This document shows positions 7,480 to 16,413 of a stretch of 36,050 bases of DNA, one piece after another. Positions within the stretch are counted from its first letter, which is position 1, and the number at the start of each line of letters is the position of its first letter. The stretch is taken from assembly GCA_007125435.1 (NCBI GenBank), contig SLDF01000036.1:1-36050 (forward strand). The letters run 5' to 3'. The DNA is from Saprospiraceae bacterium. Its GTDB lineage: Bacteria; Bacteroidota; Bacteroidia; Chitinophagales; Saprospiraceae. Position numbers and translations under genes: made by a program. The notes beneath the pieces were generated by a model. That model saw nothing but the letters and a program-made list of their open reading frames with translations. It did not search any database and was not told where the DNA came from.

Positions 7480-10400
7480 TTGAACAAGACTGTAACAGAT
7501 ACTAGAAATTCGTCTTTGGACATTGTAGAAATAGACAATGAGTTTTACATATGTATTTCCCATTGTGACGCTTTAAGGCCATTTTTTATGAGCATAGTAA
7601 GCCACTCTGACCATTGGATGTTTATTTCCAGCAATGGCGGTCTTACCGCAGGAAGAAGAAATGCAGATTTTGCTCTATTTCCTTACTATACTGATGATAA
7701 GATTACTGATATGGCCGAGCTTACCGGTAGTAAGACCATCGTCAAAGTAATAGGTGATGACAAGATGCAATATTGGGAGCCTATGTCAAATAGGCAAATA
7801 GGGCAATTCGACATAGAAAGGTGCCTTTACAAGAGCATATTTGGGAATAAGGTCATTTTTGAAGAGATCAACAACAGTCTTGGACTCATTTTTAAGTATA
7901 GATGGAGTACAAGTGAAAAGTTTGGTTTTGTGAGAGATGCTTCCTTACAGAACATATCAGGTAGCGTTTGTAATGTTGAGATTCTGGATGGACTTCAGAA
8001 CCTCTTGCCATATGGTGTAAATAGTGACCTTCAAAATGCCAGTAGTAATCTGGTGGATGCATATAAGCGTAATGAATGGCACCCTGAAACGGGGTTAGGC
8101 ATATTTGCCCTTAGTGCTATCATAGTAGATAAAGCAGAACCTAGTGAAGCCCTCAAAGCTAATATCGTCTGGTCTCTTGGTATCGAGCAAGGCACATATT
8201 TACTCTCCTCCCGACAGTTGGACGCATTTAGAAATAATGAGAAATTAATTGCTGAGTCAGATGTAAAAGGTGAAAAGGGTGCGTATTTTGTACATACATC
8301 CAACAGAATTGAAGCCAACCAAAACATGTTCTGGAGAATGGTGGCTGATGTCAATAAATCGCATAGCCAGATTACTGAAACAATACAAACCCTATCTGAA
8401 AAGGACGGCCTCTGGAAAGATATTGATGAAGATATATCCATAGGTACTAAAAGCTTAATGTCTTTGGTAAGGGCATCAGATGGTATGCAAAGAACAAGCG
8501 ATCGTCTAAGGGATATAAGGCACTATTCCAATGTCTTGTTCAACATAATGAGGGGTGGGATTTTTGATGATGGCTACCGAATAGAGAAGAAAGATTTCTT
8601 TAACTATCTGTCCAAAGCCAATAAAGCGCTTTTTGAAAAACACAGGCATGTTTTGAATCAATTGGAAAATACTTTTTATAGAGACCAATTGATGGAGGTA
8701 ATAACTCAAATTAGCGATAGTGACTTGAACAGGTTGTCCATAGAATATTTACCACTTAAATTCAGTAGAAGACATGGTGATCCAAGTAGGCCTTGGAATA
8801 GGTTTTCAATAAACCTAAAGGATGAAAGAGATGGCTCTAAAATTTTGGACTATGAAGGAAATTGGCGTGATATTTTTCAAAATTGGGAAGCCCTTTCATA
8901 CAGTTATCCGGCTTTTATAGAGTCGATGATATATAAGTTTCTCAATGCATCTACTTTTGATGGATACAATCCTTACCGCGTTACAAAAGACGGCTTCGAT
9001 TGGGAAACTATTGAACCTGATGACCCATGGTCGTATATTGGTTATTGGGGGGACCATCAAATCATCTACCTTCAAAAGTTTCTAGAGATATTAGAAAAGT
9101 TCTCCCCCGGAAAATTAAAAGAATTATTATCTAAGGAAGACTTCGTATATGCTGCTGTACCATATCGAATCAAAACCTATGATGACATTGTCAAAAATCC
9201 AAAAGACACCATTGACTTTGATGAGGCCTGGGATAAGTCTATAAGAAAAAGAAGAGATCAGAAAGGGGCAGATGGAGCTCTTTTGACCGATAGCAATGAA
9301 CTGATATATCATGTGAATTTTATTGAAAAGATATTGGCAACTGTCCTGGCTAAACTCATCAATTTTATTCCAGAAGGCGGTATATGGATGAATACACAAA
9401 GGCCGGAATGGAATGACGCTAACAATGCGCTAGTGGGCAATGGTGTTTCAATGGTCACATTGTACTATTTGAGAAGAATGCTTTCATTTTTTACGCATGT
9501 TATTAACAGTACTGATATTGAGAATACGCAGATTTCTAATGAGATGGTTGAGCTCTATCACTCAGTTAGAAACGTATTCGAAGACAATAAAAGCCTGCTT
9601 GATCAGAAAGAAATCAGTGACAATAAGAGAAAGGAAATTGTCGATGCTTTAGGCAAAGCCGGCTCTGATTATCGAATGCACATTTACAACTCAGGGTTCT
9701 GGGGTAAGAAACGTACCATATCAAAAGAAGGCCTTCAGCGCTTTTTTAACTTAAGTCTTAAGTTTTTGGAGCACACTATTAAAAAAGGGAAAAGAAGTGA
9801 TGGCCTTTATCATACATATAACTTAATGACTTACTCGAAAGGTGGCATAAGCCTCACCTACCTGGATGAAATGCTTGAGGGTCAAGTGGCTGTATTAAGT
9901 TCAGCTTATCTGAGGCCTGAAGAGGCTTTGAAAGTTATGGATGCTCTGAAGTCCAGCGCACTTTTTAGACCTGATCAGTACAGTTACCTTCTATATCCAG
10001 AAAAAGAACTACCGGGCTTTCTGCACAAAAACATAATCGGCAAGGAAGATGCAAATTCTTCAGAGCTGATACAAAAACTGCTAAAGGATAATAACACAGA
10101 AGTCATTGAGAAAAGCATAAATGGAAATTACCATTTCAATGGCAACTTCAAAAATGCCAATGACCTCAAGGTGGCATTAGATCAACTGTCACAAAATGGA
10201 TACGAAGCACTGGTTAAAAAAGAGGGAGAAAGCATACTTGAAATATTTGAGAAAGTATTTAATCACAAGGCCTTTACAGGTAGGTCAGGTACATTCTTTG
10301 CTTATGAGGGTCTTGGTTCGATTTATTGGCACATGGTTTCCAAACTGCTATTAGCCATTCAGGAATGTTGCCTTGATGGCATTAATAAAAGAGTAGATAC

Positions 10401-10926
10401 CAAAGTGACAGGTAGAATGCTCGATCACTACTACGAGGCTCAGGCGGGAATTGGTGTACACAAATCACCCGAATTATATGGTGCATTCCCAACGGATCCG
10501 TATTCCCATACACCTAAACATAAAGGTGCTCAGCAACCCGGAATGACCGGACAAGTCAAAGAAGATATTCTTTCTCGACAAATAGAGTTGGGTATAATCA
10601 TTCAAGATGGGTGCCTCGGGTTTAATCCTGTCTTGCTGAGAAAAGAAGAGTTTCAAGATGAAGCTGTAAAGGTAAGCTTCACAACAGTTAATAAGTCACA
10701 AGAGGCCATTGAGCTATTAAATGGCCAACTCATGTTTAGTGTTTGTCAGGTGCCTGTAGTATACAGCCTATCTGACCAAGAGAGGATACGCGTCATTTTT
10801 ACTGATGGAACTGTAAAAGAAATCGAAGGTAATACAATGGACAATAGGACGAGTAGAGAGATATTTAGTAGATCAGGAATGGTCAAACAAGTCAAAGTAG
10901 ATGTAAATCAAGAAATATTGAAATAA
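7480..10926 (+). CDS. Beta-1,3-glucan phosphorylase, GH149-like
   Basis: The protein has 1148 residues and no signal peptide, so it is cytoplasmic. It starts at TTG. An N-terminal beta-rich region (about 1-280, with YRWSTSEKFGFVRD) resembles the beta-sandwich of GH94-type phosphorylases. It is followed by a large helical region with TGRSGTFFAYEGLG (about 930) and GAQQPGMTGQVKED (about 1016-1029), also reminiscent of GH94 and its relatives. The length is far above GH94 cellobiose phosphorylases and fits GH149, a family established for beta-1,3-glucan phosphorylases. GH161, with the same activity, is the main alternative. It would split imported beta-1,3-gluco-oligosaccharides with phosphate to give glucose-1-phosphate. 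Its stop overlaps the next start (TAATG). The catalytic Asp was not assigned. Confidence 0.8.
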   Translation: MNKTVTDTRNSSLDIVEIDNEFYICISHCDALRPFFMSIVSHSDHWMFISSNGGLTAGRRNADFALFPYYTDDKITDMAELTGSKTIVKVIGDDKMQYWEPMSNRQIGQFDIERCLYKSIFGNKVIFEEINNSLGLIFKYRWSTSEKFGFVRDASLQNISGSVCNVEILDGLQNLLPYGVNSDLQNASSNLVDAYKRNEWHPETGLGIFALSAIIVDKAEPSEALKANIVWSLGIEQGTYLLSSRQLDAFRNNEKLIAESDVKGEKGAYFVHTSNRIEANQNMFWRMVADVNKSHSQITETIQTLSEKDGLWKDIDEDISIGTKSLMSLVRASDGMQRTSDRLRDIRHYSNVLFNIMRGGIFDDGYRIEKKDFFNYLSKANKALFEKHRHVLNQLENTFYRDQLMEVITQISDSDLNRLSIEYLPLKFSRRHGDPSRPWNRFSINLKDERDGSKILDYEGNWRDIFQNWEALSYSYPAFIESMIYKFLNASTFDGYNPYRVTKDGFDWETIEPDDPWSYIGYWGDHQIIYLQKFLEILEKFSPGKLKELLSKEDFVYAAVPYRIKTYDDIVKNPKDTIDFDEAWDKSIRKRRDQKGADGALLTDSNELIYHVNFIEKILATVLAKLINFIPEGGIWMNTQRPEWNDANNALVGNGVSMVTLYYLRRMLSFFTHVINSTDIENTQISNEMVELYHSVRNVFEDNKSLLDQKEISDNKRKEIVDALGKAGSDYRMHIYNSGFWGKKRTISKEGLQRFFNLSLKFLEHTIKKGKRSDGLYHTYNLMTYSKGGISLTYLDEMLEGQVAVLSSAYLRPEEALKVMDALKSSALFRPDQYSYLLYPEKELPGFLHKNIIGKEDANSSELIQKLLKDNNTEVIEKSINGNYHFNGNFKNANDLKVALDQLSQNGYEALVKKEGESILEIFEKVFNHKAFTGRSGTFFAYEGLGSIYWHMVSKLLLAIQECCLDGINKRVDTKVTGRMLDHYYEAQAGIGVHKSPELYGAFPTDPYSHTPKHKGAQQPGMTGQVKEDILSRQIELGIIIQDGCLGFNPVLLRKEEFQDEAVKVSFTTVNKSQEAIELLNGQLMFSVCQVPVVYSLSDQERIRVIFTDGTVKEIEGNTMDNRTSREIFSRSGMVKQVKVDVNQEILK

Positions 10927-12239
10927 TGAGACATGGTAAGTATCAGATTAGACATAGTCAAGGGTCATTTGACCTGATACGATTATTTGCTTTGTCAATA
11001 TTATCAATTATCATTTTGTCATGTAATTCTATGGAAAAAGAAAAAAAAGAAATTATAACAGCGGCTGAAATCCTGGGTAATCCAGATTATCAAGCCATAT
11101 CATATGGTGGGTATAGGCACAAGACTAGAGATATCCAGCCTACAATAGAAGAGCTCAAAGAAGATCTTAAAATCTTGCATGCCATGGGCATCAGGATCCT
11201 AAGGACATATAATGTTCATCTGGAGGAAGCCTCAAATCTGCTAAAAAGTATCAGAGCCTTAAAAGAAGAGGATAATACATTTGAAATGTACATCATGCTT
11301 GGAGCCTGGATAGATTGTAAGAATGCCTGGACACACTTGCCCCTTGATCACAATGCTGAGAGTGAAGATAATGCTATCGAAATCAATAGAGCGGTAGAGC
11401 TTGCCAATACTTATGATGATATTGTCAAGGTTATTGCAGTAGGTAATGAAGCTATGGTGAAATGGGCCACTAGCTACTATGTACAACCTTGGGTCATACT
11501 GAAATGGGTAAATCACTTACAGGGCTTAAAGTCAGAAGGTGAGCTTCCCTCAGACATTTGGATTACCAGCTCTGACAATTTTGCCTCATGGGGCGGTGGA
11601 GATGCTGAATATCATGTTGATGATTTGAACGAACTCATCAAAGCCGTAGACTTCTTATCTGTACATACCTATCCCATGCACGATACGCACTATAACCCAC
11701 AGTTCTGGGGAGTCCATCCTACAGAAAAGGATCTCGAAAAAGAGGAGATCATAAACAGAGCGATGGTCAGGTCAAGAGATTATGCAATAGAGCAGTACAA
11801 TAGTGTCATTGCATATATGAAGTCTATTGGAGAAAATAAACCTGTACATATTGGCGAGACGGGCTGGGCTACACATTCGAGTGGATACTATGGCCATAAT
11901 GGATCAAAAGCAACCGATGAGTACAAGTCAGCACTTTATCACCAGCTTATGAGAGAGTGGTCAAATGAAAACAATGTCAGTTGCTTTTACTTCGAAGCAT
12001 TCGATGAGCAGTGGAAGGATAGTGCAAACCCAAAAGGTTCCGAAAATCACTTTGGTCTGATCAATCTAAAGTCTCAAGTAAAATACGCCCTTTGGGATCT
12101 TGTGGATAAAGGTATTTTCGATGGTCTGACAAGAGACGGACAACCTATCACAAAGACATTCGGTGGAGACACTTCTCTCCTGATGCAAACTGTGGAGATG
12201 CCTCCAATTGTAGAACACTTACAAATAGTAGAAAAATGA
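10926..12239 (+). CDS. GH17 family glucanase lipoprotein
   Basis: The protein has 437 residues. An N-terminal signal with lipobox IILSC puts the lipidated Cys at 33. The GH17 TIM barrel spans about 55-400. The acid/base is E175 in AVGNEAM and the nucleophile is E311 in IGETGWA, both in their family contexts. It is only distantly like the two other GH17 domains in the operon, with longer loops between the two catalytic glutamates. GH17 enzymes act on beta-1,3-glucan as hydrolases or transglycosylases; which applies here cannot be told. It is translationally coupled on both sides, by TAATG with the phosphorylase and ATGA with the GH30 gene. Location is the periplasm or outer membrane. Confidence 0.88.
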   Translation: MRHGKYQIRHSQGSFDLIRLFALSILSIIILSCNSMEKEKKEIITAAEILGNPDYQAISYGGYRHKTRDIQPTIEELKEDLKILHAMGIRILRTYNVHLEEASNLLKSIRALKEEDNTFEMYIMLGAWIDCKNAWTHLPLDHNAESEDNAIEINRAVELANTYDDIVKVIAVGNEAMVKWATSYYVQPWVILKWVNHLQGLKSEGELPSDIWITSSDNFASWGGGDAEYHVDDLNELIKAVDFLSVHTYPMHDTHYNPQFWGVHPTEKDLEKEEIINRAMVRSRDYAIEQYNSVIAYMKSIGENKPVHIGETGWATHSSGYYGHNGSKATDEYKSALYHQLMREWSNENNVSCFYFEAFDEQWKDSANPKGSENHFGLINLKSQVKYALWDLVDKGIFDGLTRDGQPITKTFGGDTSLLMQTVEMPPIVEHLQIVEK

Positions 12240-13732
12240 AAAAGATGGCATACAAGTCTGTGATATTTACTTTGGCATGTACTTTAATGCTGGTCACGTC
12301 TTGTCAAGAGGAACATGAGATGAATATTAAAGCATTTGAAACATCGTCTTCAGGGAAAAAATTTGAAGCAATAGATATGGGCATCGAAGGTGATGCTGAC
12401 GTTAATATTGTCATCAATAGAGAAGATGAGCACCAGGAAATAACAGGGTTTGGGGGATCATTTACAGAGGCCTCAGCATATTTGCTCAATCAGCTAAGTG
12501 ATGAAAACCGTCAAAAAATCATCAATGCATACTTTAGTGATGATGGTGCCAGGTATTCTCTGACAAGGACACATATTAATTCCTGCGACTTTTCTCTAGG
12601 ACAATATTCATATGCCCCGGTAGAGGGTGATACCGCTCTTGAGCATTTCAGCATAGAGGAGGATATGGATGATATCATACCGATGATTAAATCAGCAAGT
12701 GAAGTATCGAGTGAGGGGTTTAAGATTATTTCCTCTCCATGGACAGCACCACCCTGGATGAAGGATAATAACAGCTGGGTAGGTGGTAAGCTTTTAAAGG
12801 AACACTACCCAACATGGGCGCTGTTTTTTAAAAAGTATGTTGATGCCTATGCAGACCAAGGAATCAAGATTTGGGGGGTTACCGTCGAGAACGAGCCATT
12901 GGGCAACGACAATAACTGGGAGAGTATGCATTACACTCCGGAGGAAATGAATGATTTCGTAAAGAACCATCTTGGACCACTGTTCAGAGAGCACGAACTA
13001 AATGTAAAAATCATGGGCTACGATCAAAACCGAGATGAAGAGCTGTATCACTGGGTAGATATAATGTATGGTGATGAAGAAGCAGCTGAATACTACGATG
13101 GCACGGCCATTCATTGGTACGCCAGCACGTTTGATTATTTTCCGGAAGCGCTCAAGTATGCGCATGAGGCTGCACCAGATAAGCACCTCATTCAGACAGA
13201 AGCCTGCATAGATGCACAAGTGCCGGTATGGCAAGATGATGATTGGTATTGGTCAAAAGAAGCTACAGACTGGGGCTACAATTGGGCTCCTGAAGAGAGA
13301 AAGCATTTTCATCCAAAGTATGTACCAGCCTTTCGCTATGCGCGTGATATCATTGGCTGTCTCAATAATCATGTCGATGGATGGGTGGATTGGAATATGG
13401 TATTGGATCGTCAAGGCGGACCAAACTGGTTTGAAAACTGGTGCATTGCCCCTGTAATTGTAGACCCTGATCAAGACGAGGTCTATTTTACACCACTTTA
13501 TTATGTCATGAAGCATTTCAGTAAATACATCAGACCGGGAGCAAAGAGAATTGGGTTTGATATCGATAGTGATAGCATTATGTGCACAGCTGCTTTGAAT
13601 CCTGATGGCACCATTGCTGTCGTTTTATTCAATGAAAATAAAGAAAAAGTCAATGTAATTATAAAGGTTGGGGATGCTGAGAATCAAGTCATATTAAATG
13701 GCGAAGCCATACAAACTATAGTTTTTAATTAA
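12236..13732 (+). CDS. GH30 glycosidase lipoprotein (beta-1,6-glucanase or beta-glucosidase type)
   Basis: The protein has 498 residues. A lipoprotein signal ends LVTSC with Cys23. The GH30 TIM barrel begins at ITGFGGSFTEAS. The acid/base is E220 in VENEP and the nucleophile is E322 in IQTEAC. The segment VDWNMVLDRQGGPNW and a C-terminal beta-sandwich ending FN are typical of GH30 subfamilies 1 and 3. In this setting a beta-1,6-glucanase removing the branches of laminarin is the likely job, but a GH30_1 beta-glucosidase cannot be excluded. Its ATG overlaps the stop of the upstream GH17 gene, and the transporter gene follows after 16 bases. Confidence 0.9.
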   Translation: MKKMAYKSVIFTLACTLMLVTSCQEEHEMNIKAFETSSSGKKFEAIDMGIEGDADVNIVINREDEHQEITGFGGSFTEASAYLLNQLSDENRQKIINAYFSDDGARYSLTRTHINSCDFSLGQYSYAPVEGDTALEHFSIEEDMDDIIPMIKSASEVSSEGFKIISSPWTAPPWMKDNNSWVGGKLLKEHYPTWALFFKKYVDAYADQGIKIWGVTVENEPLGNDNNWESMHYTPEEMNDFVKNHLGPLFREHELNVKIMGYDQNRDEELYHWVDIMYGDEEAAEYYDGTAIHWYASTFDYFPEALKYAHEAAPDKHLIQTEACIDAQVPVWQDDDWYWSKEATDWGYNWAPEERKHFHPKYVPAFRYARDIIGCLNNHVDGWVDWNMVLDRQGGPNWFENWCIAPVIVDPDQDEVYFTPLYYVMKHFSKYIRPGAKRIGFDIDSDSIMCTAALNPDGTIAVVLFNENKEKVNVIIKVGDAENQVILNGEAIQTIVFN

Positions 13733-13748
13733 ATCAATAAGGTTAGAC

Positions 13749-16169
13749 ATGGAGCAGAAAGCACTCACGAATCAAGTACCATGGGCACAAAAAATAGCCT
13801 TTGGTTTAGGTATGTTGGCCAACCAAATGTTCCCGGCAGCACTTGGTATTTTTATGGTAGTGCTGGTGCAGGACCTTGGGTTTCCGGGTTGGATGTGGGG
13901 TATTTTGTTTTTCCTGCCGCGTGTTTTTGACTCTATCACTGATCCAATTATGGGCTTTATCTCAGATAATACTAAATCAATCTGGGGGAGGCGACGACAG
14001 TACGTATTTATTGGCGCTATTATTATGGGGGTTGCCTTTATCGTCATGTGGCAGCTCTATCGAGAAAACGGTGTGAATTATAACTTTACCTATTTTTTGT
14101 TGTGGTCAATTGTGTTTTATCTAGGTCTGACTGTATTTAGTGTGCCATATGTAGCCATGGGATATGAGATGAGTGAGGACTTTCACGAGCGTACAGATAT
14201 TATGGCAGTGGCACAGTGGATCGGCCAGTGGGCATGGGTGATAGCGCCCTGGCTTTGGGTGGTAATGTATGATCCGGATTGGTTTCCTAATGCAGATACG
14301 GCGACGCGGACACTAGCCGTATGGGTGGGTGGAGTATGTATGTTATTAGCAATGGTACCTGCTATTTTCATAAAGAGTGAATCAACAGCAGATCGTAAAG
14401 ATCTTGCACCACTTAATTTTAAATCAATAGGCAAGAGTTTTGTTAATATTCTGAAAAGCTTTAAAGAAGCTTTTCAGTCTGTACCATTTAGGAAGCTTTG
14501 TGTATCTACCTTTTTGATTTTCAATGCTTTTAACACCATCGCAAGTTTTTCTTTTTTTATTGTAGTCTACTACTTATTTAATGGTGATGCTGCTGCTGCG
14601 GGTGTATGGCCTACGCTTTTTGGTAGTCTAGGGGCATTGGTAACCACGTTTTTGGTCATTCCTATTGTGGCTAGAATGTCTAAGGTGATGGGCAAGAAGC
14701 AAGCCTTTATATTGTCGCAGTCGATATCTATAGTGGGTTATATTCTGCTATGGTTTTTATTTGTCCCCGGCAAACCATACATGTTTATTTTTGCTTTGCC
14801 TTTTTTCTCATTCGGTATAGGTAGTTTGTTTACACTTATGATGTCAATGACAGCAGATGTATGCGATCTGGATGAGCTTCAATATGGAAAAAGGAGAGAG
14901 GGTATTTTTGGTGCCATTTACTGGTGGATGGTTAAGTTTGGTTTTGCTATAGCAGGATTACTTAGTGGAGCTATTATTTCGCTAGTGGGATTTAATCCTA
15001 CAGCTGAGGTTCAGACAGAGGGTGCTGTGACCGGTCTAAGAATTTTTTATTCAGGTCTGCCAATACTCGGAACACTGATAGCCATACTGGTCATGCGCAA
15101 TTATGATCTGACTGAAGAAAAGTCAAATGAAATAAGAAGACAATTGAATGAACGCAAGAGGCCAAAACCATCCGGTTATACAGGTGGTAACGTCTTAGGC
15201 GACCTGGATGTATCTCAATTATCAAAAGAAGGCCTTCTTGCTAAGTTTCCATACTACTTGCCTTCGCCACTTGACCCCACATTGTTGGATAGAAAGCCAT
15301 TGGGCAAATTATTTGCTGAAACTTTTGATGAGCAAATGCACGGTATATGCTTCAGTGCCTATCGCAAAGGTCAGTCTCCCGGAGATGAGGTAACTGAAGA
15401 TCAAATCCGTAAACGATTAGAAGTATTAAAGCCTCATACGAAGTGGATAAGAACATTCTCCTGTACACATGGAAACGAGAAAATCCCTGTCATAGCTAAA
15501 GAAATGGGCATGAAAACCCTCGTGGGTGCATGGATTAATGAGGATATAGAGCAAAATGAAGAGGAGATTGAGAGCTTAATAAGATTAATGAATGAAGGCT
15601 ATGTCGATATGGCAGCAGTCGGTAATGAGGTTTTATTCAGAAGAGAGTTGGTGCCGGAGCAAATCATACAATACATCCGAAGAATTAAAGACAATACAAA
15701 AGATATACCCGTGGGCTATGTCGATGTATACTACGAGTTTTTTGATAAGCCTGAATTAGTGGATGCTTGCGATGTCTTATTCATAAATGGCTACCCATTC
15801 TGGGAAGGCGTAAGTATAGAACATGCGAGCTTATACTTACAGGTGATGTACCAAAAAGTGGTAGACATAGCAATGGGCAAAAAGGTCATCATTGCTGAAA
15901 CAGGATGGCCATCGAAAGGACAAATGGTGAAGGCTGCTGTACCATCTACTGAAAATGTAAGACGGTATTTTATTGATGTAAGTCACTGGGCTAAGTCAAA
16001 GAAAGTAGACTTCTTCTACTTTGCCTCATTCGATGAATTGTGGAAGATTCACTTCGAAGGGTGGGCAGGTTCATCATGGGGACTATGGGATGTCAACGAA
16101 CAATTTAAATATGAATACGACGAACGTATTCAAGAGGATGGAGCAATCGAAAAGATTGAGGACGCATGA
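13749..16169 (+). CDS. GPH-family sugar transporter fused to a GH17 domain
   Basis: The protein has 806 residues. Residues about 12-450 form a 12-TM transporter of the glycoside-pentoside-hexuronide (MFS_2) type, with SDNTKSIWGRRRQYVFIGA after the second helix and PYVAMGYEMSEDFHERT between helices 4 and 5. A charged linker (about 455-520) leads to a GH17 domain at about 520-795, with acid/base E627 in AVGNEVLF and nucleophile E717 in IAETGWPS. No stop or frameshift lies between the two halves. GPH carriers have both ends in the cytoplasm, so the GH17 domain should sit on the inner face of the membrane and could trim beta-1,3-gluco-oligosaccharides as they arrive. A transporter-glycosidase fusion is unusual. 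The next gene encodes a free copy of the same GH17 type. Confidence 0.9.
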   Translation: MEQKALTNQVPWAQKIAFGLGMLANQMFPAALGIFMVVLVQDLGFPGWMWGILFFLPRVFDSITDPIMGFISDNTKSIWGRRRQYVFIGAIIMGVAFIVMWQLYRENGVNYNFTYFLLWSIVFYLGLTVFSVPYVAMGYEMSEDFHERTDIMAVAQWIGQWAWVIAPWLWVVMYDPDWFPNADTATRTLAVWVGGVCMLLAMVPAIFIKSESTADRKDLAPLNFKSIGKSFVNILKSFKEAFQSVPFRKLCVSTFLIFNAFNTIASFSFFIVVYYLFNGDAAAAGVWPTLFGSLGALVTTFLVIPIVARMSKVMGKKQAFILSQSISIVGYILLWFLFVPGKPYMFIFALPFFSFGIGSLFTLMMSMTADVCDLDELQYGKRREGIFGAIYWWMVKFGFAIAGLLSGAIISLVGFNPTAEVQTEGAVTGLRIFYSGLPILGTLIAILVMRNYDLTEEKSNEIRRQLNERKRPKPSGYTGGNVLGDLDVSQLSKEGLLAKFPYYLPSPLDPTLLDRKPLGKLFAETFDEQMHGICFSAYRKGQSPGDEVTEDQIRKRLEVLKPHTKWIRTFSCTHGNEKIPVIAKEMGMKTLVGAWINEDIEQNEEEIESLIRLMNEGYVDMAAVGNEVLFRRELVPEQIIQYIRRIKDNTKDIPVGYVDVYYEFFDKPELVDACDVLFINGYPFWEGVSIEHASLYLQVMYQKVVDIAMGKKVIIAETGWPSKGQMVKAAVPSTENVRRYFIDVSHWAKSKKVDFFYFASFDELWKIHFEGWAGSSWGLWDVNEQFKYEYDERIQEDGAIEKIEDA

Positions 16170-16413
16170 AGCGATATGTTTTGTTAGTGCCTAGATCACA
16201 TGTGGTCAGCTAGAATTTATGCATAATTAGGGTTAAATACTCTAAAGCATCAGCGATGTGTAGTGGGTCACGAGCGTATGCGAGTGAGTCCGAAGGACCG
16301 AGCGAATAGCGAGCCCCGAAACGTAGCGACCCCATCCCTACCTAATTCATTAGGGAGGGATGGGGTGATGCCCAAATAAAAAATAATTATTAGCCATTTA
16401 AAAAATTGAAATA
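16170..16413 (+). other. Spacer inside the operon, mostly a repeat
   Basis: This 244-base gap is the only wide gap in the operon. It holds a TTTATGCATAATTAGGGTTAAA segment at about 16217-16238 that resembles part of the short palindromes at 28144 and 35722. A full copy of repeat family E follows at 16247-16373. No terminator with a T-run was seen. The remaining bases before the GTG start are A/T-rich. Confidence 0.5.
16247..16373 (+). repeat. REP-like repeat family E, copy 2, inside the operon
   Basis: It starts GCATCAGCGATGTGTAG and ends GGGGTGATGCCC, as does the copy at 967. It shares GAGCGAATAGCG and GCCCCGAAACGTAGCGACCCC. The right half is a 16-position stem (16330-16345 with 16350-16365) with a single A-G mismatch and a TTCA loop. 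Its sequence is unrelated to the 23-bp stem of copy 1 beyond the outer C/G pairs. Sitting between two operon genes, it may act in the mRNA as a processing or stability hairpin. That role is inference from E. coli REP elements. Confidence 0.75.

Noticed and set aside
7045-7563. 172-aa minus-strand ORF
   Set aside because: It is antisense to the GH16 gene and to the start of the phosphorylase gene, and its translation has no recognisable protein pattern.
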